Counted from the first letter of the stretch, positions 1 through 5,527 are shown. The stretch: DNA of 8,091 nucleotides from Deltaproteobacteria bacterium (GCA_005879255.1 VBKY01000433.1:1-8091), one strand, 5' to 3'. Program-made: numbers and translations. Notes: generated from the letters alone by a model not told the origin.

Positions 1-2
1 CA

Positions 3-668
3 ACTGTGATAAATGCCGAAGCGCAAGCGCCTGCCGCCCCTAAAGCTTTCGCGGGACAACATCAACCGAGACCATTGCCGTTCGATCCGACCAGGCTCAA
101 GGGGATTTCCGAAAAATTGATCAAATCGCATTGGGAGAATAACTACAGCGGCGCGGTCAACGCGCTCAATGTTGTCGAGCAGCGGCTGGCGACAATGCTC
201 GGTGACAAAGACCTGCCGGCCTATGTTTATGGCGACCTCAAACGCGAAGAACTGGTACGCACAGGCTCTGTTGTGTTGCACGAACACTACTTCGCCAATT
301 TGGGCGGCGACGGCAAACCGGTCGGTGATGTTCTCAACGCGATCAAACAAGCGTTCGTCAGCTACGATCAATGGGAAGCTGAATTTAAACGCACAGGCAA
401 CGCGCTCGGCGGCGGTTCAGGCTGGGTGATCTTCGCTCATAACCTCCACACCGGTGAGCTGCACACCTATTGGTCGTGGGATCACATGCACAACGCTCCA
501 GCTGGGTTGCCGCTGCTTGTGCTCGATATGTATGAGCACGCGTATCACATGGACTACGGCGCAGCAGCGGCAAAATACGTTGACGCCTTCATGCAGAACG
601 TCAATTGGGAGGAGGTCAATCGCCGCTACATGAACGCGCAGAAAGCGGTCGCAGCACTGAAGGCATGA
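3..668 (+). CDS. Fe/Mn superoxide dismutase, probably exported, 5' end outside the window
   Basis: Converts superoxide to hydrogen peroxide and oxygen. Numbering from the GTG at 6, the four metal ligands of the Fe/Mn SOD family are all present: His42 (SHWENNY), His92 (VLHEHYF), Asp174 and His178 (LDMYEHAY). The GGGSGW motif at 135-140 and [10 protein letters not shown] near the end are also typical. The frame is open to the window edge and no ribosome site precedes the GTG. The first residues read [10 protein letters not shown], like the end of a signal peptide with an A-x-A cleavage site, so I infer the true start is upstream and the enzyme is exported. By alignment to E. coli MnSOD from memory, the gateway Tyr34 is replaced by Ala50 and the following HH pair is also absent; this fits a divergent SOD subfamily. 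Metal preference (Fe, Mn or either) cannot be decided. Product call is firm; start is uncertain. Confidence 0.93.
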   Translation, partial: TVINAEAQAPAAPKAFAGQHQPRPLPFDPTRLKGISEKLIKSHWENNYSGAVNALNVVEQRLATMLGDKDLPAYVYGDLKREELVRTGSVVLHEHYFANLGGDGKPVGDVLNAIKQAFVSYDQWEAEFKRTGNALGGGSGWVIFAHNLHTGELHTYWSWDHMHNAPAGLPLLVLDMYEHAYHMDYGAAAAKYVDAFMQNVNWEEVNRRYMNAQKAVAALKA

Positions 669-783
669 ACTAGATCATCGGCGGACCCACAGGTGCCACC
701 GCTCGACTCGGGATCAAAGACACAACTCTTCAAGTGGGGATAAAAAAACTGGGCATTGCTCGTCCCAGCTAAAGTCGAGATTT

Positions 784-795
784 CGACATCTGTCG
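784..795. promoter_or_regulatory. Candidate activator-binding dyad, copy A
   Basis: Perfect inverted repeat CGACA-TC-TGTCG. Its centre lies about 139 bp upstream of the transcription start predicted from the sigma-54 promoter at 902-917. An extra GTCG half-site precedes it with a 6-nt spacer (starting at 774), and TCGTC repeats follow. The same dyad occurs in copy C at the same distance. Position and symmetry fit an upstream activator site for an RpoN enhancer-binding protein; the protein is not in the window. Confidence 0.55.
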
Positions 796-901
796 ATAAT
801 TCGTCGTGATATCGTCGTCACAACTCGTCCGAACCAAGCTGCAAACTATGAGCCGCTCCTCATCCGCACATTTTTTAAACGTTCCGGATATTGATCTGAT
901 T

Positions 902-917
902 TGGCATATTGGTTGCT
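902..917 (+). promoter_or_regulatory. Sigma-54 (RpoN) -24/-12 promoter, copy A
   Basis: TGGCAT-ATTGG-TTGCT. The invariant GG and GC are 10 nt apart, as sigma-54 requires. The predicted start of transcription is near 928, giving a 47-nt leader with GGAGG at 963-967 before the ATG at 975. Confidence 0.75.
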
Positions 918-974
918 GTCGCATGATGCACCTGGTCCTTAAGGAAGTAAAAAAATAAAAATGGAGGTGCAGTC

Positions 975-1508
975 ATGAAAAAGAGTTTGTTCGCATCTAT
1001 TCTTATGGTTCTCATAGGAGGATTCTTTGCTTCGTCGGTAATAGCCGATGATACGTTGGTGAGCTTCAAGGGAGGCATCGGTGATATTCCTGTCGCAAAC
1101 GTGGCGGGTACAGCCAACCCCGACGGCACCTTCCCTAATGTGACCCGGAACGTTGTCCGCCTCGTCAACCCTGCCGGCCAAATCTGGGTGATAGCGGACC
1201 TTGATGCCAGCGTGAAGACGAACGGGGATATCAAGGTCAAAGGAAAGGGCCTGATTTTTGGTGGCGGCGACAATGCTGGAAGGGCGACGGGACAGAAAGT
1301 GTTCGCGACGCTGATTTGTGAAGCCGCGGCGCCCTTCACCCAACGCAGCACGAACCTTGCCGGTGTCCCGCTGGCGGCCAACGGCGACTTCGAAATCGAC
1401 GATGTGCTGGTACCGATAGCTACCGAGTGCGCGAGCCCCATGCTCCTCATCCGCGAGACGATCGGCGGCACCTGGTTTGCTGTTGGCATCCCCAAGCTCG
1501 GCAGATAG
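975..1508 (+). CDS. Secreted protein of unknown function, 177 aa
   Basis: The ATG follows GGAGG by 7 nt. Residues 1-24 form a clear Sec signal peptide: MKKS, a hydrophobic stretch LFASILMVLIGGFFASSV, then IA before DD. The mature part of about 153 residues is rich in Gly, Val and Ala and looks beta-rich, for example GQIWVIADLDASVKTNGDIKVKGKGLIFGGG. It has only two Cys, in LICEAAAPF and ATECASP, which could form a disulfide. I recall similar 'KVFATLICEAAAPF...DFEIDDVL' proteins as conserved hypotheticals in soil proteobacteria, without a known role. The strong sigma-54 promoter upstream implies activator-dependent expression. It is transcribed alone; a terminator candidate lies at 1754-1778. 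The call of a secreted protein is firm; function is unknown. Confidence 0.85.
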   Translation: MKKSLFASILMVLIGGFFASSVIADDTLVSFKGGIGDIPVANVAGTANPDGTFPNVTRNVVRLVNPAGQIWVIADLDASVKTNGDIKVKGKGLIFGGGDNAGRATGQKVFATLICEAAAPFTQRSTNLAGVPLAANGDFEIDDVLVPIATECASPMLLIRETIGGTWFAVGIPKLGR

Positions 1509-1645
1509 GCGCTTCAAGTAGAAATTGCCAGGACTAATGGTTCTCGCGAGCCTCGGCGTCAGTGAAATTGACGATCGTTCTTCCTGGTTCGTGCGGATAG
1601 CAGACTGGTGCGTGGAACAGTTCAAGGCGAGGCAGTTCTGCCATT

Positions 1646-1885
1646 GTGGACGCCGACATCAGGCCGCTTGTGGCGACCGCGGGGGCCGCGCCCTTCGCGA
1701 TCAACCGAGAGGTCTTAAGCTACGTCGACCATCTGGGCCGCCTCTATACCGGGAAGGCCCAGTTCAACCGGCCTTTTTCGCCAAAGCTGTCAGAACACCC
1801 CTTTCTCGGACGTTCACCCCTACCTTCGCTGGGCCTAGCATTACAATCTGGTCAATCCCTAATGTTGTGTAGTAGGCTCGACTAA
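1646..1885 (+). pseudogene. Possible coding remnant, unknown family
   Basis: The frame starting with GTG at 1646 gives VDADIRPLVATAGAAPFA followed by INREVLSYVDHLGRLYTGK, which looks protein-like, and then turns into low-quality sequence. There is no ribosome site before the GTG, and the same frame runs upstream only to a TAG near 1600. A terminator-like hairpin lies inside it. I do not recognise the family. It may be the start of a decayed gene or chance. Confidence 0.3.
1754..1778 (+). terminator. Rho-independent terminator candidate
   Basis: AAGGCC (1754-1759) pairs with GGCCTT (1770-1775) across a 10-nt loop and is followed at once by three more T. It would end transcripts from the sigma-54 unit carrying the 177-aa secreted protein, about 245 nt past its stop. 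Confidence 0.45.
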
Positions 1886-1897
1886 ATTGCTCGAGAG
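1852..1897 (+). repeat. 46-bp intergenic repeat, copy 1
   Basis: Matches 5494-5539 at 37 of 46 positions without gaps, including an identical 12-mer CTAAATTGCTCG (1882-1893). Both copies lie downstream of a gene driven by the repeated sigma-54 module. No function is evident. Confidence 0.5.
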
Positions 1898-1915
1898 CGA
1901 ACCAAGGGCCGAATC

Positions 1916-1937
1916 TTGCGATCACATATTGTCGCAA
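1916..1937. promoter_or_regulatory. Operator-like inverted repeat
   Basis: TTGCGA (1916-1921) and TCGCAA (1932-1937) are perfect inverted arms with a 10-nt spacer, 49 nt before the 35-aa ORF. TTGCGA could also serve as a -35 with a weak -10 TGTAAC at 1938-1943, so a repressor or activator here would control the flavoprotein operon. No sigma-54 motif is present before this operon. Confidence 0.35.
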
Positions 1938-1986
1938 TGTAACGCGACCCGGTTAATGTCGCTTGGGAAGATTAGGGAGAGTTAGA

Positions 1987-2094
1987 ATGAAAAAGCTGAA
2001 TTCGCTCAAGATCGTGGAAGATTTCTGGGCAGCGGTCTGGAAGGATGATTTAGTAACCTTAATCGGAGGCGTATCTGATGATAACGACGTATGA
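1987..2094 (+). CDS. Small ORF overlapping the flavoprotein start, 35 aa
   Basis: ATG at 1987 has a good ribosome site, GGGAGA at 1975-1980. The peptide MKKLNSLKIVEDFWAAVWKD continues for 15 residues and stops at 2094, 17 nt inside the next gene. The start (LKIVEDFWAAVW) resembles the first helix of SnoaL/NTF2-like proteins, so it may be a truncated SnoaL-like gene; it could also be a leader peptide whose translation couples to the next gene. The family resemblance is from memory and weak. Confidence 0.45.
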   Translation: MKKLNSLKIVEDFWAAVWKDDLVTLIGGVSDDNDV

Positions 2095-3457
2095 CGCGAT
2101 CGTCATTGGCACTGGGCAGGCGGGACCATCGCTCGCGGTCCGGCTGGCAGGCACAGGAATGAAAGTGGCGATCATCGAGCGTAAGCGGTTCGGTGGCACC
2201 TGTGTCAACAACGGCTGCATCCCGACGAAGACGCTGGTCGCAAGCGCGCGCGCAGCTCATGTCGCGCGACGCGCCTCTGAGTATGGCGTGATGATCGACA
2301 GCTCGATCACTGTTGATATGAAGAAAGTCAAAGAGCGCAAAGACGCTGTGGTACGTCGCTCCAGCGAAGGCGTAGAAAAGTGGCTGAAGAGCACTGAGAA
2401 GCTGACGGTCTATGAAGGCCATACGCGCTTTGAAGACGCGCATCAGGTTCGTGTCGGCGATGAAATGCTCGAAGCAGATAGGCTCTTCATCAATGTCGGC
2501 GGGCGCGCCTCAACTCCCCCGCTGCCCGGCCTTGATCAGGTGAGCTATTTCAACAACTCAACCATGATGGACGTGGACTTTCGGCCCGAGCATCTGATCG
2601 TCATTGGCGGCAGCTACGTGGGTTTGGAGTTTGCTCAGATGTACCGCCGCTTCGGCAGTGAGGTCACGATCGTCGAGATGGGCCCGCGGCTGATTCAGCG
2701 TGAAGACGAAGACGTGTCCGAAGCCGTCCGGACGATCCTCGAAACTGAAGGCATCAAGATCCGGCTGAGCGCCGAATGCATCGCCATGGAAAAACGCGGC
2801 GACAAGGTAGCCGTCAATCTCGATTGCACCAGCAGCGATAAGACAGTCGTCGGCTCGCATGTGCTTCTCGCAGTGGGCCGCGTGCCGAACACCAATGACC
2901 TCGGTCTGGAAAACGCAGGCGTCGCGATGGATCGGCGCGGTTACGTCCAGGTGGATGATCAGCTCCAGACCAATGTGCCTGGCATCTACGCCCTGGGCGA
3001 TTGCAATGGGCGAGGAGCTTTCACGCACACTTCATATAACGACTACGAGATCGTCGCTGCCAATCTTCTGGACGGTGACCCGCGCCGTGTCAGCGACCGC
3101 ATCACGGCCTACGCCCTCTATATTGATCCGCCGTTGGGGCGAGCCGGAATGACTGAGGCGGAAGTGCGAAAGTCAGGGCGGAAAGCTTTGCTTGCGAAGC
3201 GCCCGATGGATCGCGTTGGCCGCGCAGTGGAGAAAGGCGAGACCCAAGGATTTATGAAAATCCTGGTGGACGCCGAGACGAAGGAGATCCTCGGCGCATC
3301 GCTCCTCGGCATCGAATGCGATGAGGTTATTCATTCAATCCTCGACGTGATGTACGCCAAAGCGCCCTATACAGTGATCCAGCGCGCGATGCACATCCAC
3401 CCTACTGTCTCAGAATTAATACCGACCATGCTCGGCGAGCTCAAACCGTTGGAGTGA
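2078..3457 (+). CDS. FAD-dependent pyridine nucleotide-disulfide oxidoreductase (MerA/RclA-like)
   Basis: A 459-aa flavoprotein of the lipoamide dehydrogenase/mercuric reductase group. The ATG follows GGAGG (2065-2069) by 8 nt. In order: FAD-binding GTGQAG (11-16) with Glu34 at the end of the second strand; redox-active disulfide in GGTCVNNGCIPTK (Cys42, Cys47); NAD(P)-binding LIVIGGSYVGLEF (about 173-185) with a Glu in VTIVEMGPR, which in this family leans to NADH; FAD-contacting ALGDCN (about 305-310); and a C-terminal dimer domain ending in HIHPTVSE with His441 and Glu446 as the catalytic dyad. The N-terminal metal-binding domain and the C-terminal vicinal Cys pair of true mercuric reductase are both absent, so it is unlikely to reduce Hg(II). 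It may act on copper, quinones or disulfides as RclA-like enzymes do; the substrate is unknown. An 85-aa protein follows 43 nt later, likely co-transcribed. Confidence 0.9.
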   Translation: MITTYDAIVIGTGQAGPSLAVRLAGTGMKVAIIERKRFGGTCVNNGCIPTKTLVASARAAHVARRASEYGVMIDSSITVDMKKVKERKDAVVRRSSEGVEKWLKSTEKLTVYEGHTRFEDAHQVRVGDEMLEADRLFINVGGRASTPPLPGLDQVSYFNNSTMMDVDFRPEHLIVIGGSYVGLEFAQMYRRFGSEVTIVEMGPRLIQREDEDVSEAVRTILETEGIKIRLSAECIAMEKRGDKVAVNLDCTSSDKTVVGSHVLLAVGRVPNTNDLGLENAGVAMDRRGYVQVDDQLQTNVPGIYALGDCNGRGAFTHTSYNDYEIVAANLLDGDPRRVSDRITAYALYIDPPLGRAGMTEAEVRKSGRKALLAKRPMDRVGRAVEKGETQGFMKILVDAETKEILGASLLGIECDEVIHSILDVMYAKAPYTVIQRAMHIHPTVSELIPTMLGELKPLE

Positions 3458-3500
3458 ACGAACGTGAAAATAAAATTGGACAATTTCGGAGGACTGAATT

Positions 3501-3758
3501 ATGGCGGAAGCGATCGAGATAGGATATCAGGCGTTTGTTTCAGACGGTGGTGAGGAGTTCGGCGCGGTTCGGGCGGTTTCTCCGAACGGCCGGCCCGAAC
3601 TTGTGATCTATGTGGAGAATGCGGGGGAATTCGTCGTGCCGCTCTCTGCAGTCGAGGCAGTACATTCGCAAAAGGTCATCTTGAGCTGCGGCAAGCTGGA
3701 GCGTCGCCTTCGAAAGGCGATCGGCCACGCACACGATGCCGAAGAGCCCAACGCCTGA
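3501..3758 (+). CDS. Small PRC-barrel-like (DUF2171-like) protein, 85 aa
   Basis: The ATG follows GGAGGA (3488-3493) by 7 nt, 43 nt after the flavoprotein, with a terminator after it, so the two form an operon. The protein has no signal peptide or membrane segment. It has alternating short strands, GYQAFVSDGGEEFGAVRAV, LVIYVENAGEFVVPLSAVEAV and KVILSCG, then a basic helix KLERRLRKAI and an acidic tail. The pattern 'G..xGAV..V...VPLSAVEAVH..KVIL' is that of small PRC-barrel/DUF2171-like proteins, where the barrel is often a protein or RNA interaction module. One Cys is present. The family call is by pattern only and no role can be assigned. Confidence 0.7.
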   Translation: MAEAIEIGYQAFVSDGGEEFGAVRAVSPNGRPELVIYVENAGEFVVPLSAVEAVHSQKVILSCGKLERRLRKAIGHAHDAEEPNA

Positions 3759-3789
3759 CCTTAGCGATTTACCTGGTAGAGGTTGAGGC

Positions 3790-3838
3790 GCCAACAGCGT
3801 TGCCGGCTTTAAGAAGAAACGGCGCTGTTGGCCTTTCG
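3790..3838 (+). terminator. Stem-loop terminator after the flavoprotein operon
   Basis: GCCAACAGCG (3790-3799) and CGCTGTTGGC (3823-3832) are perfect 10-bp inverted arms, 31 nt after the stop codon. The T tract is short (CTTTCGG), so it may also act as a transcript-protecting or bidirectional hairpin. Confidence 0.55.
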
Positions 3839-3921
3839 GTGTGGCACTCGGACGTGCCGTAGCTTTACGCTCGCGATGAATTGGCCGTCGTCGTGAACTA
3901 TGCCGGCAACATTGCCAGGAC
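3839..3921 (+). pseudogene. SDR gene fragment, frameshifted
   Basis: Nucleotides 3850-3921 align with 6115-6190 of the intact SDR gene. The 20-mer GCCGTCGTCGTGAACTATGC is identical (3884-3903 and 6154-6173), and 3850-3869 matches 18 of 20. Between them five nt are missing, which breaks the frame. Read with the shift it gives LGRAVALR..., then ELAVVVNYAGNIAR, the start of an SDR Rossmann fold. Downstream RHPGGRIE (about 3932-3960) could be a further SDR scrap (GGRI before the catalytic Ser strand) after an internal deletion. There is no start codon or ribosome site. Confidence 0.7.
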
Positions 3922-3992
3922 GCGCTCATTCATGCGGCATCCGGGCGGCCGTATTGAGTGAGTACACATCGAATCATTGTATGTTAAGAGAA

Positions 3993-4016
3993 GGCGGGAG
4001 GCACGACTGACCCGCC
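3993..4016. promoter_or_regulatory. GC-rich inverted repeat
   Basis: GGCGGG (3993-3998) and CCCGCC (4011-4016) are inverted arms around a 12-nt loop. No T tract follows. It lies about 146 nt upstream of the -24 GG of the sigma-54 promoter at 4150, so it could be an upstream protein site or simply a hairpin. The rest of 4017-4149 shows nothing I can assign. Confidence 0.3.
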
Positions 4017-4149
4017 AGTAAGCGCCGAAATTTCGTCTTTGTTCGATGGCTCGACACCCTGCTTCGGCACGATCCTTCTTGACAGAGTGCGCCAGTCCCT
4101 AAGTTTCTGATCGCAAACCGTTTAAGTGATTCGGTATGTGCGTGTTACA

Positions 4150-4165
4150 TGGCACAGTCCTTGCG
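4150..4165 (+). promoter_or_regulatory. Sigma-54 (RpoN) -24/-12 promoter D
   Basis: TGGCAC-AGTCC-TTGCG with exact GG/GC spacing of 10 nt; six of six in the -24 hexamer and TTGC in the -12. The predicted start near 4176 leaves a 20-nt leader holding AGGGAG at 4180-4185. It lacks the repeated module found at the other three promoters. Confidence 0.75.
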
Positions 4166-4195
4166 CATTAGAGCTTCTGAGGGAGTAACGATAAG

Positions 4196-4612
4196 ATGAC
4201 GACTTATAACACACGCCGAAAAAAGGGCTTTCGCTACCTGTTTGCTTTGGTAACCGTCGCTACTTTGGCTGTACCCTACGTTGCTTTAGGTGCTGGTCGT
4301 GCTGGTCCTGCCTTCAGGAACTCAGGGAGGTCCAGCGTCTCGAGTTCGCACCAGCAACATTCCTTTTCACGCCCTTTTCACCGCTTTGACCGCTTTGACC
4401 GTGACCGCTTTGGCCGCTTTGACCGCTTTGGCCGCTTTGGATTTTTTGGTGGGGATGGATTCGACGATTTTGGTGGGGATGGACTCGATCAGGACGTCAC
4501 CAGCATTGCACCAAGCACCGAACCGGAACTCGCCGAAAACCGCATCTATTACGGAGTGCAGATCTCACAGCCGGGATACTGGGTCGTTCCGAACCAAGCC
4601 GCAGAGCGTTAA
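4196..4612 (+). CDS. Secreted low-complexity protein rich in Phe, Arg, Asp and Gly, 138 aa
   Basis: The ATG follows AGGGAG by 10 nt and sits just behind a sigma-54 promoter. The N-terminus is a signal peptide: basic TTYNTRRKKGFRY, hydrophobic LFALVTVATLAVPYVALGA, cleavage likely near residue 33. A Ser/His-rich linker (SSVSSSHQQHSFSRPF) leads to tandem RFDRFDRDRFGRFDRFGRFG (about residues 63-82), then FFGGDGFDDFGGDGLDQD, moving from basic-aromatic to acidic-glycine. The last 25 residues (ENRIYYGVQISQPGYWVVPN) look like an ordered, conserved tail. There are no Cys and no catalytic motif. Such composition suggests a flexible, surface or periplasmic protein that binds polyanions, metal or itself; this is inference. 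An alternate frame (4290-4733) is an overlap artefact of the repeats. Confidence 0.8.
   Translation: MTTYNTRRKKGFRYLFALVTVATLAVPYVALGAGRAGPAFRNSGRSSVSSSHQQHSFSRPFHRFDRFDRDRFGRFDRFGRFGFFGGDGFDDFGGDGLDQDVTSIAPSTEPELAENRIYYGVQISQPGYWVVPNQAAER
4381..4483 (+). repeat. In-gene tandem repeats encoding the FDRFGRF and GGDG tracts
   Basis: 4381-4440 consists of near-identical 9-nt units CCGCTTTGA/CCGCTTTGG (Arg-Phe-Asp/Gly with the adjacent base), broken once by GTGAC. A separate 16-nt direct repeat TTTTGGTGGGGATGGA occurs at 4444-4459 and 4468-4483, a 24-nt (8-codon) period. All repeat units keep the reading frame, so length change by slippage would preserve the protein if in multiples of three. Confidence 0.7.
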
Positions 4613-4613
4613 T

Positions 4614-4632
4614 CCGCCGAATATCCCGGCGG
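4614..4632 (+). terminator. Hairpin directly after the stop codon
   Basis: CCGCCG (4614-4619) and CGGCGG (4627-4632) form a 6-bp GC stem with a 7-nt loop right after the stop of the low-complexity protein gene. No T run follows, so termination strength is doubtful. Confidence 0.35.
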
Positions 4633-4870
4633 TGTCTTCCAATCGTCGTACCAAACGTCCACATCTGATTGCTGGCAGAAACAAGGGGGACGGGCAACGC
4701 GACGAATCTCAAGAAGTCGCATGCGCTGATTGAGAGCCACCGTTGGCGTGAAAAGCTGGTAGTGACTGGCCTTTGATCAATAGATTTTCACGAGGGTCAA
4801 ATTGCAGCGTCAGGTCTTGCAATCATACATTCGTCGCTGATTCTTTTGAAAAGCGCGACGATCGCGCGGA
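4633..4870. other. Gene-poor stretch with a possible coding scrap
   Basis: No gene with a credible start is seen. The frame 4696-4776 reads NATNLKKSHALIESHRWREKL then a short tail and a stop; the 'ALI..HRWRE.L' part faintly recalls a segment of large serine recombinases, but this is too short to call. ATTGCA (4801-4806) and TGCAAT (4818-4823) form an inverted repeat with an 11-nt spacer, and GCGCGA-CGA-TCGCGC forms another just before 4871. Either could be a protein site for the promoter at 5005. Confidence 0.3.
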
Positions 4871-5020
4871 AGCTCGCTGACGAGTTTTTCTATCTCATTC
4901 GGCATGACCCAAGGGCTTCGTCACAATCCGTCCGACACCAAGCTGCAACCTATGAGACACTCCTGATACGAACCCTTTTAGACGTTCCCGGCATTAAACT
5001 GTTCAGGCACATCGGTTGCT
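4871..5020 (+). repeat. Regulatory module repeat, copy B (about 150 bp)
   Basis: Co-linear with copies A and C from AGCT (4871; 135 nt before the -24 GG against 136 and 137 in the others) through CCAAGCTGCAA (4938-4948) and ACGTTCC (4982-4988) to the -24/-12 promoter. It is more diverged at its upstream end: where A and C carry the CGACA-N2-TGTCG dyad, B has lost the symmetry. Confidence 0.7.
5005..5020 (+). promoter_or_regulatory. Sigma-54 (RpoN) -24/-12 promoter, copy B
   Basis: AGGCAC-ATCGG-TTGCT with the invariant GG and GC 10 nt apart; only the first T of TGGCAC differs. The predicted start is near 5031, giving a 26-nt leader that includes AGGAGA at 5044-5049. Confidence 0.72.
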
Positions 5021-5056
5021 TTTGTTCCCTGGCATAGGGAAATAGGAGAATCGCGA

Positions 5057-5308
5057 ATGAGATCCATGAAAAGGACATTAAAAGAGCGCATGAACATTAT
5101 TAATGAGAGCCTTATGAGCAACATGCATGACGAAAAACTTGAAGCGATGCTGAAGGCTCGCCATATCGAACCTGCCCGCCCGGACTTGGCACAGCGAATC
5201 ATTCTTAAGGCTCAGACTCATTCGCACGAGTCCCATCGAGCAGTATCCACTGCAGACTTCACGTTATCCCCCAGCGCCATGCGTGGGGCGCGTGATGCCG
5301 ATCGTTAG
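5057..5308 (+). CDS. Small cytoplasmic protein, 83 aa, possibly truncated
   Basis: The ATG follows AGGAGA by 7 nt, directly behind a sigma-54 promoter. The N-terminal third is basic and helical (MRSMKRTLKERMNIINESLM). The core DEKLEAMLKARHIEPARPDL, then AQRIILKAQ, is one I recall from small alphaproteobacterial proteins in which it is followed by a single membrane-spanning helix. That membrane segment is absent here; the tail after residue 54 is polar and of low quality (HSHESHRAVSTADF...). I infer a C-terminal truncation or replacement. There is no signal peptide, Cys or enzyme motif. Function is unknown. ATG codons within the frame at 5090 and 5114 are alternative starts but lack comparable ribosome sites. 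Confidence 0.7.
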   Translation: MRSMKRTLKERMNIINESLMSNMHDEKLEAMLKARHIEPARPDLAQRIILKAQTHSHESHRAVSTADFTLSPSAMRGARDADR

Positions 5309-5313
5309 GTGCT

Positions 5314-5328
5314 ATGAGGAGACCTCAT
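5314..5328. other. Short perfect inverted repeat after the small gene
   Basis: ATGAGG-AGA-CCTCAT, six perfect base pairs, 5 nt after the stop codon at 5308. A run of seven T follows at about 5349-5355, 20 nt further on, too far for a classic terminator. It may be a weak hairpin or operator. Confidence 0.3.
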
Positions 5329-5380
5329 CCCAAAAATACCGACGGAACTTTTTTTCGCAGGCGATGCCAGGGAGGCTATT

Positions 5381-5527
5381 CTGCAAGTCTTCGACGTCAT
5401 TATTGTAGGCGGCGGCTCGGATCACTGCGCACCTTCGTGGGCGCGAAGCCCCGACACTTCACACTCGTTTCTACCGGGCGTGATCGAATGTTATCAATCC
5501 TTAAAGCCGTGTAGACGGCTCACCTAA
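5381..5527 (+). pseudogene. N-terminal remnant of a FAD/NAD(P) oxidoreductase
   Basis: A good ribosome site AGGGAGG (5369-5375) precedes CTG CAA GTC at 5381, which reads LQVFDVIIVGGGS, the classic dinucleotide-binding start of thioredoxin-reductase-like flavoproteins (DVIIVGGGSAG). The homology stops at residue 13; the frame then runs through unrelated sequence to a TAA at 5527. The usual ATG is missing, replaced by CTG. A gene lost almost wholly by deletion or recombination is the simplest reading. Confidence 0.5.

Larger units (their letters stand above)
721..917 (+). repeat. Regulatory module repeat, copy A (about 197 bp)
   Basis: This segment aligns co-linearly with 5706-5900 over its whole length and with 4871-5020 over its last 150 bp. 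Shared landmarks keep the same distance to the promoter GG in each copy: AGCT at 767, CCAAGCTGCAA at 834-844, ACGTTCC at 879-885, and the -24/-12 promoter at 902-917. It fills most of the gap between the SOD gene and the secreted-protein gene. Conserved spacing points to a promoter with upstream activator sites rather than a coding remnant. Confidence 0.8.
1509..1986. other. Gene-poor stretch with decayed sequence
   Basis: No intact gene with a ribosome site is visible here. The stretch holds a possible ORF remnant (1646-1885), a terminator-like hairpin (1754-1778), one copy of a repeat shared with 5494-5539 (1852-1897) and an operator-like dyad (1916-1937). A related CTCGCGAG palindrome sits at 1543-1550, preceded by CTAA as in the repeat. 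Confidence 0.5.

Noticed and set aside
939..1625. Long minus-strand open frame over the 177-aa gene
   Set aside because: No signal peptide, motif or ribosome site; it is a shadow of the + strand gene, which has all the signals.
2107..2122. TGGCAC inside the flavoprotein gene
   Set aside because: No TTGC at the required spacing, and it is within coding sequence.
3842..3857. TGGCAC with the right look for a further sigma-54 promoter
   Set aside because: The -12 half at the proper spacing is CGTG, not TTGC, and no gene follows; it lies in the SDR remnant.
4381..4440. Tandem units as a possible CRISPR or satellite array
   Set aside because: Units of 9 nt without spacers, inside an open frame; they are codon repeats.
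4290..4733. 147-aa frame overlapping the low-complexity protein gene
   Set aside because: Produced by reading the in-frame repeats one base off; no ribosome site and Thr/Ala-Leu repeats typical of shadow frames.
4801..5004. NifA-type site (TGT-N10-ACA) upstream of the sigma-54 promoters
   Set aside because: No such motif was found at the expected distance in the upstream regions that I checked, and no nitrogen-fixation gene is present.
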